A stretch of DNA of 64,000 bases from contig OY747702.1 of the NCBI GenBank assembly GCA_963556495.2, forward strand, positions 18,121,403 to 18,185,402, written 5' to 3'. Source of the DNA: Valencia hispanica (taxonomy: Eukaryota; Chordata; Actinopteri; Cyprinodontiformes; Valenciidae). The translations under genes and the position numbers were made by a program. How positions within the stretch are numbered: position 1 is the first letter of the stretch; each line of letters opens with the position of its first letter. Positions 47,682 to 57,775 of the stretch are shown here, one piece after another. The notes beneath the pieces are model-generated. The model had not been told where the DNA came from. It made no database searches and saw nothing but the letters and a program-made list of their open reading frames with translations.

Positions 47682-47846
47682 TGTTTGATCTTTGCTCTTT
47701 ACATTTATATAAATAATATTTTTTCAGATGTTTTAAAACCTCATGTTTTTTTATTATTTAGAACTTCTCTTTAACTGATTAATGCATTTAATTTAATTAA
47801 ATTTAATTTAGTGTTTGGACTATTTAAGACTAGATAAAAACCTTAT

Positions 47847-47852
47847 AATAAA
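47847..47852 (+). terminator. Candidate polyadenylation signal AATAAA
   Basis: First canonical hexamer after the stop codon of the 46970-47681 exon, 165 bp downstream, in an AT-rich 3' UTR-like stretch. Confidence 0.5.
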
Positions 47853-48899
47853 ATTTTATTTCCTTAGATCAAAGGGCAGTAAGGACTATCTCACATTATT
47901 CTGTCCCCTATGCATGTAGCTTTACACGTAGTGACAGATAAAATGGTGTCCTGAATGTCGGAAAACTGAATGATGACTCAGACGTGGAAGTAAAGTTGAA
48001 TGCTGTTTACTTGTTTGTCTTCATCTTCATTGACGAGCTTTCTAACGATGTTTTCAGAACTAATTGTGAAAAACAACAGAAAAATGAATGTATTATTGCA
48101 CTATTGTTTAAGAGTCTCCACAGTACATTTTTGTAATAAATCATTGTTAACTACACATGGCTGCACAAGGCTAAAGCAGTCTTCTATAAATCTTAGCCAA
48201 ATATACGATTAGGACACACAATATACATCAATTCTGATCCACTGATATAAAATATAAACTTACCAACAAAGCTTCTTCAAGTACCAACACGATTGGATGC
48301 AAACAGATTTTACGGAGTTCTTCTCTGCACGTTTTTGTTTTTTTCTAACAAAAGGACTGACCTGATGACCATTGATGGGACGAATGAACCGAGGCTCCGA
48401 AGTGTGTCTCGAGCCAAACTGGCCGTGCCAAATAAAGCCTCGAAGCGTGCGTCAAGAACTGAGAAATCACATGACCGAGGCCTCGGTTTGTGTGTGTGAC
48501 GTCATTGGTTCATTCAGCGTGTCGCTTCCTCATAAGCGCTTTGAATCTCGCGGCACACTGTGGTGTTGTCGGCGTTTGTAATGAGTTAGTAAGCTTTTGA
48601 GCCAGTCAGTCAGTCAGTTAGATAATTGAACATCTTACGTGTAGCCTTCTGAGGTGAGCTCTAGGCTGTATTTTCTTTTAGACTTGGGAGTTGATTAAAA
48701 GTCCGGGTGTTTGTTTGTATGTGTTTACCGTAAATTATGCACTCCTGTTTGGTGTGGGCACTTTATTCTGCAGTCACATAATCTAAGTTTATACACCAAC
48801 AGCTGGAGTCCGCAAGACAAAAGAAGTCTTCCCCAGTGTGAGAATATTTTGATTTGATCGCTCATAATAAGGTGCGAAAGTGTGAAGAAATGAAAGGAT
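47853..48899. other. No gene seen; CpG-rich patch with CRE and CCAAT-type sites at 48385-48560
   Basis: The stretch 48385-48560 is richer in CpG than its surroundings and contains GTGACGTCATTGG (about 48497-48509), a perfect CRE core TGACGTCA directly followed by an inverted CCAAT. It could be a promoter or part of a repeat. No adjoining exon was recognised. Confidence 0.35.
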
Positions 48900-49440
48900 A
48901 TACTATAGCCAGGGCCTACACCAGGGACCGAGCAGGCTGAAGCCACCGGGCAGGTCAGAGCTGGAGCCGGCGGTGAGACAGGGGAAGCTGGTCTCGACGG
49001 GCTGACGAGAGCCGAGGGACTGGGTGGAGCCGGTAAACAGATTGCTGCAGGGAGAACCGGAGGCGAGCGGACATCCCCGGAAGCGGCCCTACCTCAACGG
49101 CGTCACTGCCCGCGGTGAGGCGGTAGAGTAAGTTCATGCCATTGAGGACCAGAGCCTGGGGAACAGAATGCCAGCCCTGTGCCGAGGAAGGTGGACCGCT
49201 GCTCTGAGTCGTCCTCCGCCTCTGATGTTGGTTCGGCCTGAACAGGCGGGGATGGGTGCTTCGTCGGTCGGCGGAGGATCTGATAACCCCCAATTTCCAC
49301 TGCATGCGCTCCCCTCCGGCACCCACTCCGCACCAAAATCGCTCCCATTGTAGTCAATGAGAGCATTACCACTGCCGCCGCCAAGCGGCGCAGGGCACCG
49401 GCAGCGGTGTTGCCATCCGGCAAAAATGGGATTGATTCTA
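48900..49440. other. GC-rich non-coding stretch, probable old repeat
   Basis: High GC with several CpG-containing phrases, such as TAGAGTAAGTTCATGCCATT and TTTCCACTGCATGCGCTCC, and an adjoining T-run (49442-49460). Open frames occur on both strands, which points to base composition rather than coding. Confidence 0.35.
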
Positions 49441-49994
49441 TTTTTTTTTTTTTTTTTTTGTAAAACGTGTCCTGTTTGGCAGTGTGGAGCTCAGAATTGG
49501 TGTCTGAGTACCAAGTAGAAGCCCAACAGATTTACTTTCACAAGCGGAGCAGTACAGCTTTTGCTATAGTACTCCACTTGATTTATGTGTGAAAAATCTT
49601 TATTATGAATTGTTGGGGTTTTTATTTCCTGATGTTATGGACACGGAGACGGAAAATTAAGGAGAAGAAAGAAGGAAGATGAAGAAGAGATGTAGGAAAC
49701 AAAATGCCATGAGAGAGGGTGAGTTGAAAATACAAGAGAGGAAAGGGAACAAAGAAAACACAGGAAGACATTGAAGTCTGCCTCCATACCCACAGGACGG
49801 CAGAGAGAGGGGGAAAAACAAAACAAAACACGAAAAAGGAACATCGACAAAACTAACCAAACATTGTGAACTAAGAATTACACAACCACATCACACAAAA
49901 ATAGATATAAAAATACAACAACAATGTCACAGAAAAACTCATGGTACCGATTAATCAAGCTCTAGTAATGATAACCTCAGCCCAAGAATATATC

Positions 49995-52933
49995 CTTAAA
50001 CACCAGAGACCCCACATCTATATGTGTGTGTTAGCATGCTGGTGCATATAAGGTTTCTCCATAAGAGTGTTCGATAGTTGGTGTGAGAAGACATCAATCC
50101 GTCTCCCAGGAATCGATGAGGCATGAAGGAGATCGGAGCAAAGACGTCCAAAGGACCGCCAGAGCCCCAGGCGGACCCGGGCGGGGCCGACCGCATCCGC
50201 CAAGAGAGGAGCAAAGGAGAACCCCAGGGGAACATCCAGCGGCCACTATGCAGGGGCCCGGGGGGCAGCAGTGACGAGCCCACGGGCCCGCCGGCAACCG
50301 GCCACGCCGGGGCGGGCCGGTCAACGGACCGGGGGAGCCGGGGCCCAGGGGCACCCCACCCCCCAGCAGGGACCCGACAAGGGACCGGTCGACGAGGGGC
50401 CCCCGGCACTGCAGGGGCCGCGGCCGGCCGCCACGCGACGCCTCCACCCTAGGCCAATCCCCATCGCCAACATCCCAGCGCCCCACCAATAGCTGCAGGG
50501 GACGGACAGCATCCCCAGGCCGGGCTCAGCCAGCATCTGGACGCCAAGTTGTACCAGTTCCCGGGTCCTGATCCCGCGCAACGCAGGGCGCCGAGACCAG
50601 GCATCCAACGAGGGCCAGGGCCGGTCCAACCCGCCAATGAACCGGCCATGCACGGTGCGCACAGAACATGTGATCAAACGAGCAGAGACGCCGGATCCGG
50701 ATCCCGCCGAGCCACCGAGCAGGCACCACCCAACAATCCCAAACCTGGCCCCTCTAAAAGAGGTGCCCCAACCAACCAAAGGAAGATATCGGCCCAGCGC
50801 ATCGGCCGACCGACACACCGGCCCCCCCAGGCCCGGCCAGGCACGCACCAGGTCCGAACCGGATTGACCACCGGCGCACCGGCAGGCAGGGGCCCCCGTC
50901 ACCGGCGGGGAGTGATGGAGGGGAAATAGGCCCCCCATTAAGTGTAAGGCCTGAGGTGCGCCAGGCGAGGGGGCAGACCAAGATCCAACCTGACAGGTAG
51001 ACAAAGACATACAGACACAGTCATACGTTCCCTCCCTCTTAAACCCATACATTCTCACTGACTCACCAAGACACCCAGAAAAACGACGCTGTACCCTCAC
51101 TCACACACCCCATGCACACTTTATGCTCCCAGGTCCAGGTACCAATGCCCCAGTAGAGCCACCAGCCCCCGGACCCGGGAGGTGGACCCCTTACCGTCTA
51201 GGATGGAGACAAGCAGACCGCCAAGGGCCCCACAGTGGCAAAGCAACCCGACAGCCCAGGACCCCGACCAGACCGCCTGTCCTCCTCCGGACCCCAACCC
51301 CTGATGGCCCGTAGCGAACAGGGGTGGAAAAAGACCCCTAGCCTCCATCCTCCCGCTCGAGTATGGTGTTGATGCGTGTTGTTATAATGTGCATTTAAAA
51401 CAGAGGGGTGGGATGTGGGGGAGGCAGCCACACATTCCCCAACCCCCACCCCGAGCCCTCAGTGTCTATATGTGGTTTAACAGTGGGCACCGGCACCAGA
51501 GGTGAAGCTGATTGTACCGTTCCACCTCTGGATGCCGAAAAGTGTGCCCACCCCAAAGTCCCTACATATGTGTCGTGTGAAAATTTTATAAGCGGGAGTG
51601 TCTAAGTTGTATATTAAAATTGGGACCCAGGACACCACGGGACAGCGAGGAGGGAAGCCCCTCCTCGCACCCCAGTAATGTGCCCATGCCCCAAGACCCT
51701 ATATGAGTGGTAAAGTGATGGAGCGGGTGGACAGAGGTGTCCAGGGATGGGGAGGGAAGGACTGGGAGACAAAATGTCTTCCCAGGGAGCCAGCTCCCCC
51801 ACTGACCCCAATAGGCACCGCTGTTCACCGGGATCCACCAGGGGAGGGAGGCCATGGCACGTTCGACTCGGGGCCCACGGCCACAGCACCACAAAGCCCC
51901 ACGAACCCCAAGGCAGTCCCCCCAGCCCCATCCCAGAAGGGGAACTAAACCCACCCTGACATTCGCTCTACTCTCAAAACACAAAAGACACTAGACACCC
52001 AGGTTGAGTTCGCCCCCCCACCCCCCCCCCCTCCCGCACGCCCCTCCCCCCGTCCAAGTGCCCTCGTAGGGGGAGAGCACCTGCTGCTACACAGCAGCAG
52101 CCTCCCCGCCAGCAAAGGAGGCCCCCAGCGCCACCCGCACACCGGAGGCCCCCGTAGCCCGAACCACGCCGACGTACCTGCCCAGACCAGGAGCAAACCG
52201 ATGAGCCGGGCGGCCGACCCACCAGGCCGACATCCACCAGCCTCATTCTTTGTGGAGCAACCACTGTTGCTCAACAGCCCCGCAGGAGACCAAACCCAGC
52301 GCCCCACCCACCTGCCCTGCACGCCCACCACCCGGCCAGTCCACCCGCAAGTCCGACCGATCCCGGCCAAATGCCCAACCCCAGCGCCCCACACAAAGAC
52401 CAAGACCCAGGAGCCAAGTCCAGTGCAAAAAAGGACTGATCCGGCCCAGAAACGCCACCCAGCCGCCGCGACCAGCAGCCAGGCACCCCAACCAGCAAAC
52501 AAGGCGAGACGCCATACAGGGACTGGCGATGACAATCGGCCCAGAGAAAAAGAGAGAGGCGGCTGCACATGCCGGCCAGCCACGACCCCCACAGCCAACA
52601 GAGACCCCACGCCGGCCGACCCCCAGCCAGGACCACAGCTAGGGGGCGCGGCGCCCCCGAGCCCCGAATCCCCAGGCCCACCCCAGACCCTACCCAGGCG
52701 CAGCACGGCCACCAGGCCAGTAACCCATGTCCGCCAGTGCAACCCCCCAAGGCACCGCATGCAGCCATCAGGAGTCACCACCCAAAGCCCAACCCCAGGC
52801 CGGCCACGACGTCCAGCGCCCCATCCGCCCAGTGATCCCACCCCTCGGGGTCCCCCCCAGACGCCTTCAACCCCAAAACCCCCACATCAGCAACAGTGTC
52901 CCAAACAACAAAACCAAGTGCCCCCCACCCCCA
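49995..52933 (-). other. Extremely GC-rich LINE 3' UTR, not coding
   Basis: About 2.9 kb with dense C-runs on the plus strand and G-runs on the minus strand. Open frames of 130-300 codons occur in several frames on both strands. They are Pro/Arg/Gly-rich on one strand and Gly/Trp/Cys-rich on the other, with no domain. This is what biased composition yields, so I annotate none of them. Position after the L1 ORF2 stop identifies it as the 3' UTR. Confidence 0.65.
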
Positions 52934-54087
52934 CTAGGTGATGGAGCCGATCAAAGGAGCCCAGAGAGATTGATCAGATATGGAGCCAGAGGCCATCTCA
53001 AGACCAATATGGTCCAACAAGAGATTTCTATACTGATTAATATTAAGAGCCTTTTTATTTTTCCAGTTCAGGAGGATAGTTTTCTTAGCGATGCATAAGG
53101 CAATGTGAACCATTAGAACTGACTTTGTGTCCATGGTGACATCATTTAAATTTCCTAACAGGCAAATTGAGGGAGATGGTGGGATGTTACATTTCAGACA
53201 CTTTGATAAGTCCTCACATATCTGGCACCAAAATTTCTTAACAGGTGAACAGAACCAAAGCGCATGAACATAAGTATCTGGTATATTGCTTGTGCATTGT
53301 AAGCAGGTATTAGACGATGTAAAACCCATCCTAAACATTTGTTGACCTGTATAGTGTACTCTATGAAGGATTTTGTATTGTATTAATTGTAAATTAGGAT
53401 TTTTTGTTATTTTAAAGGTTCTTAAACATATCTGAGACCAGACGTTTTGGTCAAAGCTGGCTGATAAATCCACCTACCATTTTGAAATAGGGATGGCTAT
53501 TGATTCATCTAATGTAGATAAAGTTTTGTATATTTTAGACAGCAATTTGGGGGGGTTGAGATTAAGACAATCTAAAACTCTTGCTGGAATTTGTAATTCA
53601 GCTGTATTGAGGCTAAATTTACCTTTAATAATAGATTTAATTTGTTGATATTCTAAGAATTTGTTTTTATCAATTCCATATTGTGTAATTAATGTATTAA
53701 ATGGGATAAAGTCTGTTCCTTCAAATATATGTTCCAGGTATTCAATTCCATTGCACCTCCAGACTGGGAAACTTATCATACATTTTTTTTGCAAGATGTC
53801 GGGGTTATTCCAGATGGGTGTACGTCTGCATGGGATTATTGTGGACTCTGTCATTTTTAGAAACTCCCACCATGCTGTCAGAGAGGAGCTGATATTTATG
53901 CTTTTAAAGCATTCATATTGTTTTATATTTGAGCTAATAAATGGTAGGTCTGAAAGTTTTATCTTATTACATAGTGTCTGTTCTACGTCTATCCAGGACT
54001 CGTCTAGGTAGCTATGTTTTAACCATCTTGATATGTATTGGAGCCTGTTGGCTAAGAAATAATGATGGAAGTTTGTAGATCTAGACC
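52934..54087 (-). pseudogene. L1/Tx1 ORF2 C-terminal region, one nonsense mutation
   Basis: The minus-strand frame from about 54087 reads N-F-H-H-Y-F-L-A-N-R-L-Q-Y-I and [12 protein letters not shown], then K-L-L-S-K-I-Y-K-T-L, blocks from the region after the RT of fish L1-like ORF2. A TAG at 53474-53476 stops it. The same frame is open on both sides and continues at 53473 with D-L-S-A-S-F-D, N-P-N-L-Q-L-I-Q-Y-K-I-L-H-R and C-L-Q-C ... H-A-L-W-F-C (Cys/His-rich zinc-knuckle-like segment), ending at 52934. The endonuclease and RT catalytic parts are absent through 5' truncation. The element is dead. Confidence 0.75.
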
Positions 54088-54090
54088 TCC

Positions 54091-54322
54091 TGATTGATTC
54101 TATTTTTGCCGGACACCGGAGCAAGTCCACAGTAAATCTACACAAATCTTTAAGCACCAACAGGATATACAACAACCACATTTCCGGGTGTTTTTCAAAA
54201 TACATCAATAAAGACGGACTAGAATTTTTTGTATGCATGGCTATATTAATATAAACCCATAAATATTTATACATATGTTGTCCAAAATATCTTGACACAG
54301 AGAAAACAGAGAATAACTGTTC
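54091..54322. other. Spacer between the L1 5' break and the Gypsy element
   Basis: AT-rich; the frame of the L1 ORF2 stays open but similarity to L1 is not evident here. Confidence 0.4.
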
Positions 54323-54327
54323 TTTTC
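54323..54327. repeat. Gypsy target-site duplication, left (TTTTC)
   Basis: Identical to 60687-60691, directly outside the 5' LTR. Confidence 0.75.
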
Positions 54328-54452
54328 TGTAGTAATAGCTATGGTGGACTACGCGTCGCAGCATGCATTGCAGTGTTTTGGGATGGGGGTCGGGTTAAGA
54401 CTAAAGACGGATGTGCAAGCAAAACAATTGTGTCCCCTGTCATCATTATACA
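54328..54452 (+). repeat. Gypsy 5' LTR (125 bp)
   Basis: TG...CA ends, same length as the 3' copy, about 92% identical by eye. It is unusually short. No AATAAA is seen within it, so a polyadenylation signal would have to be non-canonical. Confidence 0.85.
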
Positions 54453-54467
54453 TGGTGTTAGAAGTGG
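54453..54467 (+). promoter_or_regulatory. Candidate primer-binding site
   Basis: TGGTGTTAGAAGTGG begins at the base after the LTR. A TGG start is expected because it pairs with the CCA end of a tRNA. I cannot say which tRNA. Confidence 0.6.
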
Positions 54468-54686
54468 CAAACTTCAAGTCTCCACGATATTTTCAGGAGC
54501 AGTACAGTGTAGTCTACTGGTGGAAGAAGTTTTCGTGCAGTTTACACGGATATTGACCGTCAAAAAAAAGTGACGAAGCAGATAGCTCCGGTGTTAGCTG
54601 CTAGCCACACAAGCTCATACGGCCCTGCTTGGCATATGTCGGAAGGAGAAGTGCAGAGGGCCGGCGCATCAAACTCGGATTCTGAA

Positions 54687-54691
54687 AGTGA
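54687..54691. repeat. Candidate 5-bp target duplication of the inserted L2, left (AGTGA)
   Basis: AGTGA recurs at 56998-57002. Short, so only moderately convincing. Confidence 0.5.
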
Positions 54692-56437
54692 AGAAGCCAC
54701 CAGGGATTCGACTTTTTAACAGAGCTACTACTGCATTTCCTAAAACCCCCTCAAACACTCTTTGTGAGGAGTTCGCAGACCACTTCAGAGGGAAGGTAGA
54801 CACCATCAGATGTAAGATTTTATCTTCTCAGAGTAACATGGTTTTAGACAAATCTGAGTGTGTGCCTTTACCAGAGGAAACGCTGGACAGTTTTGTCCTG
54901 GAAGAAGCTGGGACTCTTGATAAAGTTTTCTCCTCAGTGAGGTCCACCACATGTGTTTTGGACCCGATTCCCACTTCCTTTTTTAGGCAATTTTATGGAT
55001 CTTTTAGAGATGAGATTTTAACCATGATGACTTGCTCCCTTCAGACGGGGGTCTTTCCTGCCGCCTTTAAAGGGGCGGTAGTGAGGCCCCTGTTGAAGAA
55101 GAGCAATTTAGATTTGAATGATTTTAACAATTTTAGACCAGTATCTAACTTACCTGTTTTAAGCAAAATTTTTGATTTTTTTTTTTAATTCAACTTAATG
55201 ATTTTATTAATGAGCACAATGTCCTGGAGAAATTTCAGTCTGGTTTTAGGGTGAACCACAGCACAGAGACGGCCCTTCTAAAGATTTTAAATGATTTTAG
55301 ATTAAACTATGATGCACAGAGGGTGACAGTGTTGGTTCTACTGGATCTAAGTGCTGCCTTCGATACAGTAGACCACACTATTCTTTTAACCCGTTTAAAA
55401 CAGATCGGCATCTCTGGTGCTGTTCACAAATGGTTCACATCCTATCTCACAGACAGGACTTTTATGGTAAGTTTAGATACCTGCTCCTCTAGGGTCCATA
55501 GGATTACATGTGGTGTGCCCCAGGGTTCGATTTTAGGCCCAGTGCTTTTTAACCTGTATATGCTCCCTCTTGGCAGTGTCATCAGAAGACATGGAGTCAA
55601 CTTTCACAGTTATGCTGATGATACACAGCTGTACATCTCCATGTCTCCCGATGACACCCGGCCAATGGATGCACTTTTTAACTGCATTTTAGACATTAAA
55701 TCCTGGATGGCAGAAAACTTTCTCCAGCTCAACCAGGACAAAACTGAAGTTTTAGTCATCGGTCCTGAGGCTCAGAGAGAGAAACTTTTACCAAAACTAC
55801 AATCACTGTCTTTTAATCCCTCTTTACAAGTGAAGAACCTGGGCGTAATTTTTGACTCTGAGCTGACTTTTATTCCTCACATAAAAAATATTACTAAAAT
55901 AGGTTTTTATCAACTAAAGAACATCGCCAGAGTCCGCCCCATTCTCTCTCGGGCCAAGAGACACTGATGCATGCTTTTATCTCCAGTAGAATTGATTACT
56001 GTAATGCCCTGCTTTCTGGTCTTCCCAAAAAGAGTATATCAGGTTTACAACTACTACAAAATTCACCAGCACGTGTCCTGACGAAGACCAGGAGGCGGGA
56101 GCACATTACACCGGTCTTAAAATCATTGCATTGGCTCCCCGTACATTTCAGGATCGACTTTAAGGTTCTTTTAATGGTTTTTAAGTGTCTTAATGGTCTT
56201 GGGCCTTCTTATCTCTCTGAACTGCTTTTACCATATAAACCTTCGCGGTCTCTGCGCTCCTCTGGCAGCCGTCTCTTTGTCACCCCAAAAGTCAGGACAC
56301 ACACGCATGGCGAGGCGTCTTTCCAGTTTTATGGCCCTCACCTCTGGAACAGGCTGCCAGAGGACCTCAGGGCTGCAGAGAATGTTCATGTTTTTAAGAG
56401 CAGGCTCAAGACACACCTTTTTAGCTTAGCTTTTAAC
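54692..56437 (+). pseudogene. L2 reverse transcriptase, two frameshifts, catalytic motifs kept
   Basis: First segment to 55188: E-E-F-A-D-H-F-R linker, then N-F-R-P-V-S-N-L-P fingers. A long T-run (55176-55187) breaks the frame. Second segment, about 55188-55964: F-Q-S-G-F-R, L-L-D-L-S-A-A-F-D-T-V-D-H (first catalytic Asp), G-V-P-Q-G-S-I-L-G-P and Y-A-D-D-T-Q-L-Y (catalytic pair), L-N-Q-D-K-T-E-V, K-N-L-G-V-I-F-D. A one-base shift near 55965 leads to the last segment, to 56437: [22 protein letters not shown] and the terminal [10 protein letters not shown]. The AP endonuclease is missing. Among the best preserved RTs in the window. Confidence 0.85.
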
Positions 56438-56997
56438 TGATTATTATTTATTACTGTTTGTTTAATAGCTCTGCATGTTTTATATGATTATATTTTTATC
56501 AGTTTTACTATTTAATCTTAGCACATTAATTTACTGTTTATTTTTATACTTTAATTTATCTTAATCCCCGTTCCAGTGTTTCCTCTGTGGGAGCCCTCTA
56601 CCCCGGGAGCGGTGGTTGGCTGTGGCTCCCTGGGTGCTCTCCGGGTGGAGCTTGGGTGGAGGTGGGGGTCTTGGCCTTGCCTCCACTGGGTGCCCTGTGT
56701 CGGTGCCTCGGCTGCTGCTGTTAGTCTACCGCTGCCGGGGCAGATGGCTCCTCTGAGGGTGTTTCCTTGCATGGTTCATCTACACTCAGCCCAATGTCCT
56801 TTTTTACTTTTTCTTTTAACTGTGTGTGTGCATGGAAGATGGGTTGGGGGGTGGGGGGTATAACTGTGACCATGCTTTTAAATCTGTGGGGGAGGGAAGG
56901 GAAGGTGGTTTTATGTGGGGTCATTTTAATCTGTAAAGCACTTTGTGATGCAACTTCTTGTATGAAAAGCGCTTTATAAATAAAGTTTGATTTGAAC
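54692..56997 (+). mobile_element. L2-clade LINE, 2.3 kb, inserted inside the Gypsy element
   Basis: 5'-truncated ahead of the RT. It carries most of the RT ORF, then a GC-rich 3' UTR (56560-56940) and the end GCTTTATAAATAAAGTTTGA with TTTGA repeats at 56984-56995. Left and right neighbours are the Gypsy leader and the Gypsy gag start codon. A second L2 subfamily: its tail differs from the CCTTG-tailed copies elsewhere. Confidence 0.85.
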
Positions 56998-57002
56998 AGT
57001 GA
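56998..57002. repeat. Candidate 5-bp target duplication of the inserted L2, right (AGTGA)
   Basis: Repeats 54687-54691. Its last base is the A of the gag ATG. Confidence 0.5.
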
Positions 57003-57550
57003 TGGCGACCAAAGTACAGTTAACTTCCCCAGAACCATTTGACTTTTCATTTCCATCAGGATGGCCAAAGTGGATCAGAAGATTTGAAAGGTTCCGTATT
57101 GCAACAGCTTTGGACAGTAAAACAGCGGAATATCAGGTAAATTCCCTGCTTTATGCTATGGGAGATGCTGCCGATGATGTTTTATCAGTCCTGCCGTTAA
57201 CTGCTAAAGACAAAAAGAAATATGAGGCAGTCAAAGCAGCATTTGAAAAGCACTACGTGGGAAAACACAATGTCATTTTTGAGAGAGCACAGTTTAACTC
57301 CAGATGTCAACAAGATGGTAAGAATGCTGAATTGTTTATCACAGCTGTACACAAATTAGCAGAAAACTGTGGATTCGGAGTGCAGAACAGAATTGTAGTT
57401 GGAATAAAGGATCAGAAGCTATCTGAACTGCTACAAATGGACTCAGAATTAACTCTTGCTAAAGCTATACAAAAGGTCAGACAGAGTGAAACTGTAAAGA
57501 AGCAGCAAACAATACTGAACAGCAGCTCTGCAGATGAAAAAGATATTTAA
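57002..57550 (+). pseudogene. Gag capsid-like protein of the Gypsy element
   Basis: The frame from the ATG at 57002 encodes about 182 residues: F-P-S-G-W-P-K-W-I-R-R-F-E-R-F-R, L-L-Y-A-M-G-D-A-A-D-D-V-L, and F-E-R-A-Q-F-N-S-R capsid blocks of the retrotransposon gag family. It ends at a TAA (57548-57550). Two CCHC knuckles follow in another segment (about 57645-57755): C-G-R-C ... H-S-W-K-D-C with an extra stop codon inside, and C-R-K-C-W-K-K-G-H-F-A-V-V-C, which is intact. Gag would assemble the particle and bind element RNA. Knuckles and capsid are out of register, so the protein is truncated. Confidence 0.8.
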
Positions 57551-57775
57551 CATGGACATGGTAAAAGCAAATATGAGGAAGGGAAAAACTCAAACATGGC
57601 AACAGTTCAAGAAGGGACAAAAACCAGTGAAACAGGTCGACAAAGAGTGTGGCCGTTGTGGACGAAAGAATTAACACTCATGGAAAGACTGTCCAGCTAG
57701 AGACATACAGTGTAGGAAATGTTGGAAAAAGGGGCATTTCGCTGTAGTTTGTCGCAGTAGTGAAGCTGCAGGAAA

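Larger units (their letters stand above)
49620..54090 (-). mobile_element. Tx1/L1-clade LINE, 5'-truncated, with about 3 kb GC-rich 3' UTR
   Basis: On the minus strand the C-terminal third of ORF2 (54087-52934) is followed by a very long G-rich 3' UTR (52933 to about 50000). A pyrimidine-rich stretch and a GGAAATAAAAA-type end near 49620 come next. The 3' UTR is known to me as a conspicuous feature of a fish L1/Tx1 family. The 5' break is near 54090, where ORF2 similarity stops. The exact 3' end is uncertain, and an A-run (minus strand) at 49442-49460 is an alternative end. Confidence 0.7.

Noticed and set aside
50000..52940. Long open frames (up to about 300 codons) on both strands
   Set aside because: Overlapping frames on both strands with low-complexity Pro/Arg/Gly or Gly/Trp/Cys composition and no domain; explained by GC bias of a LINE 3' UTR.
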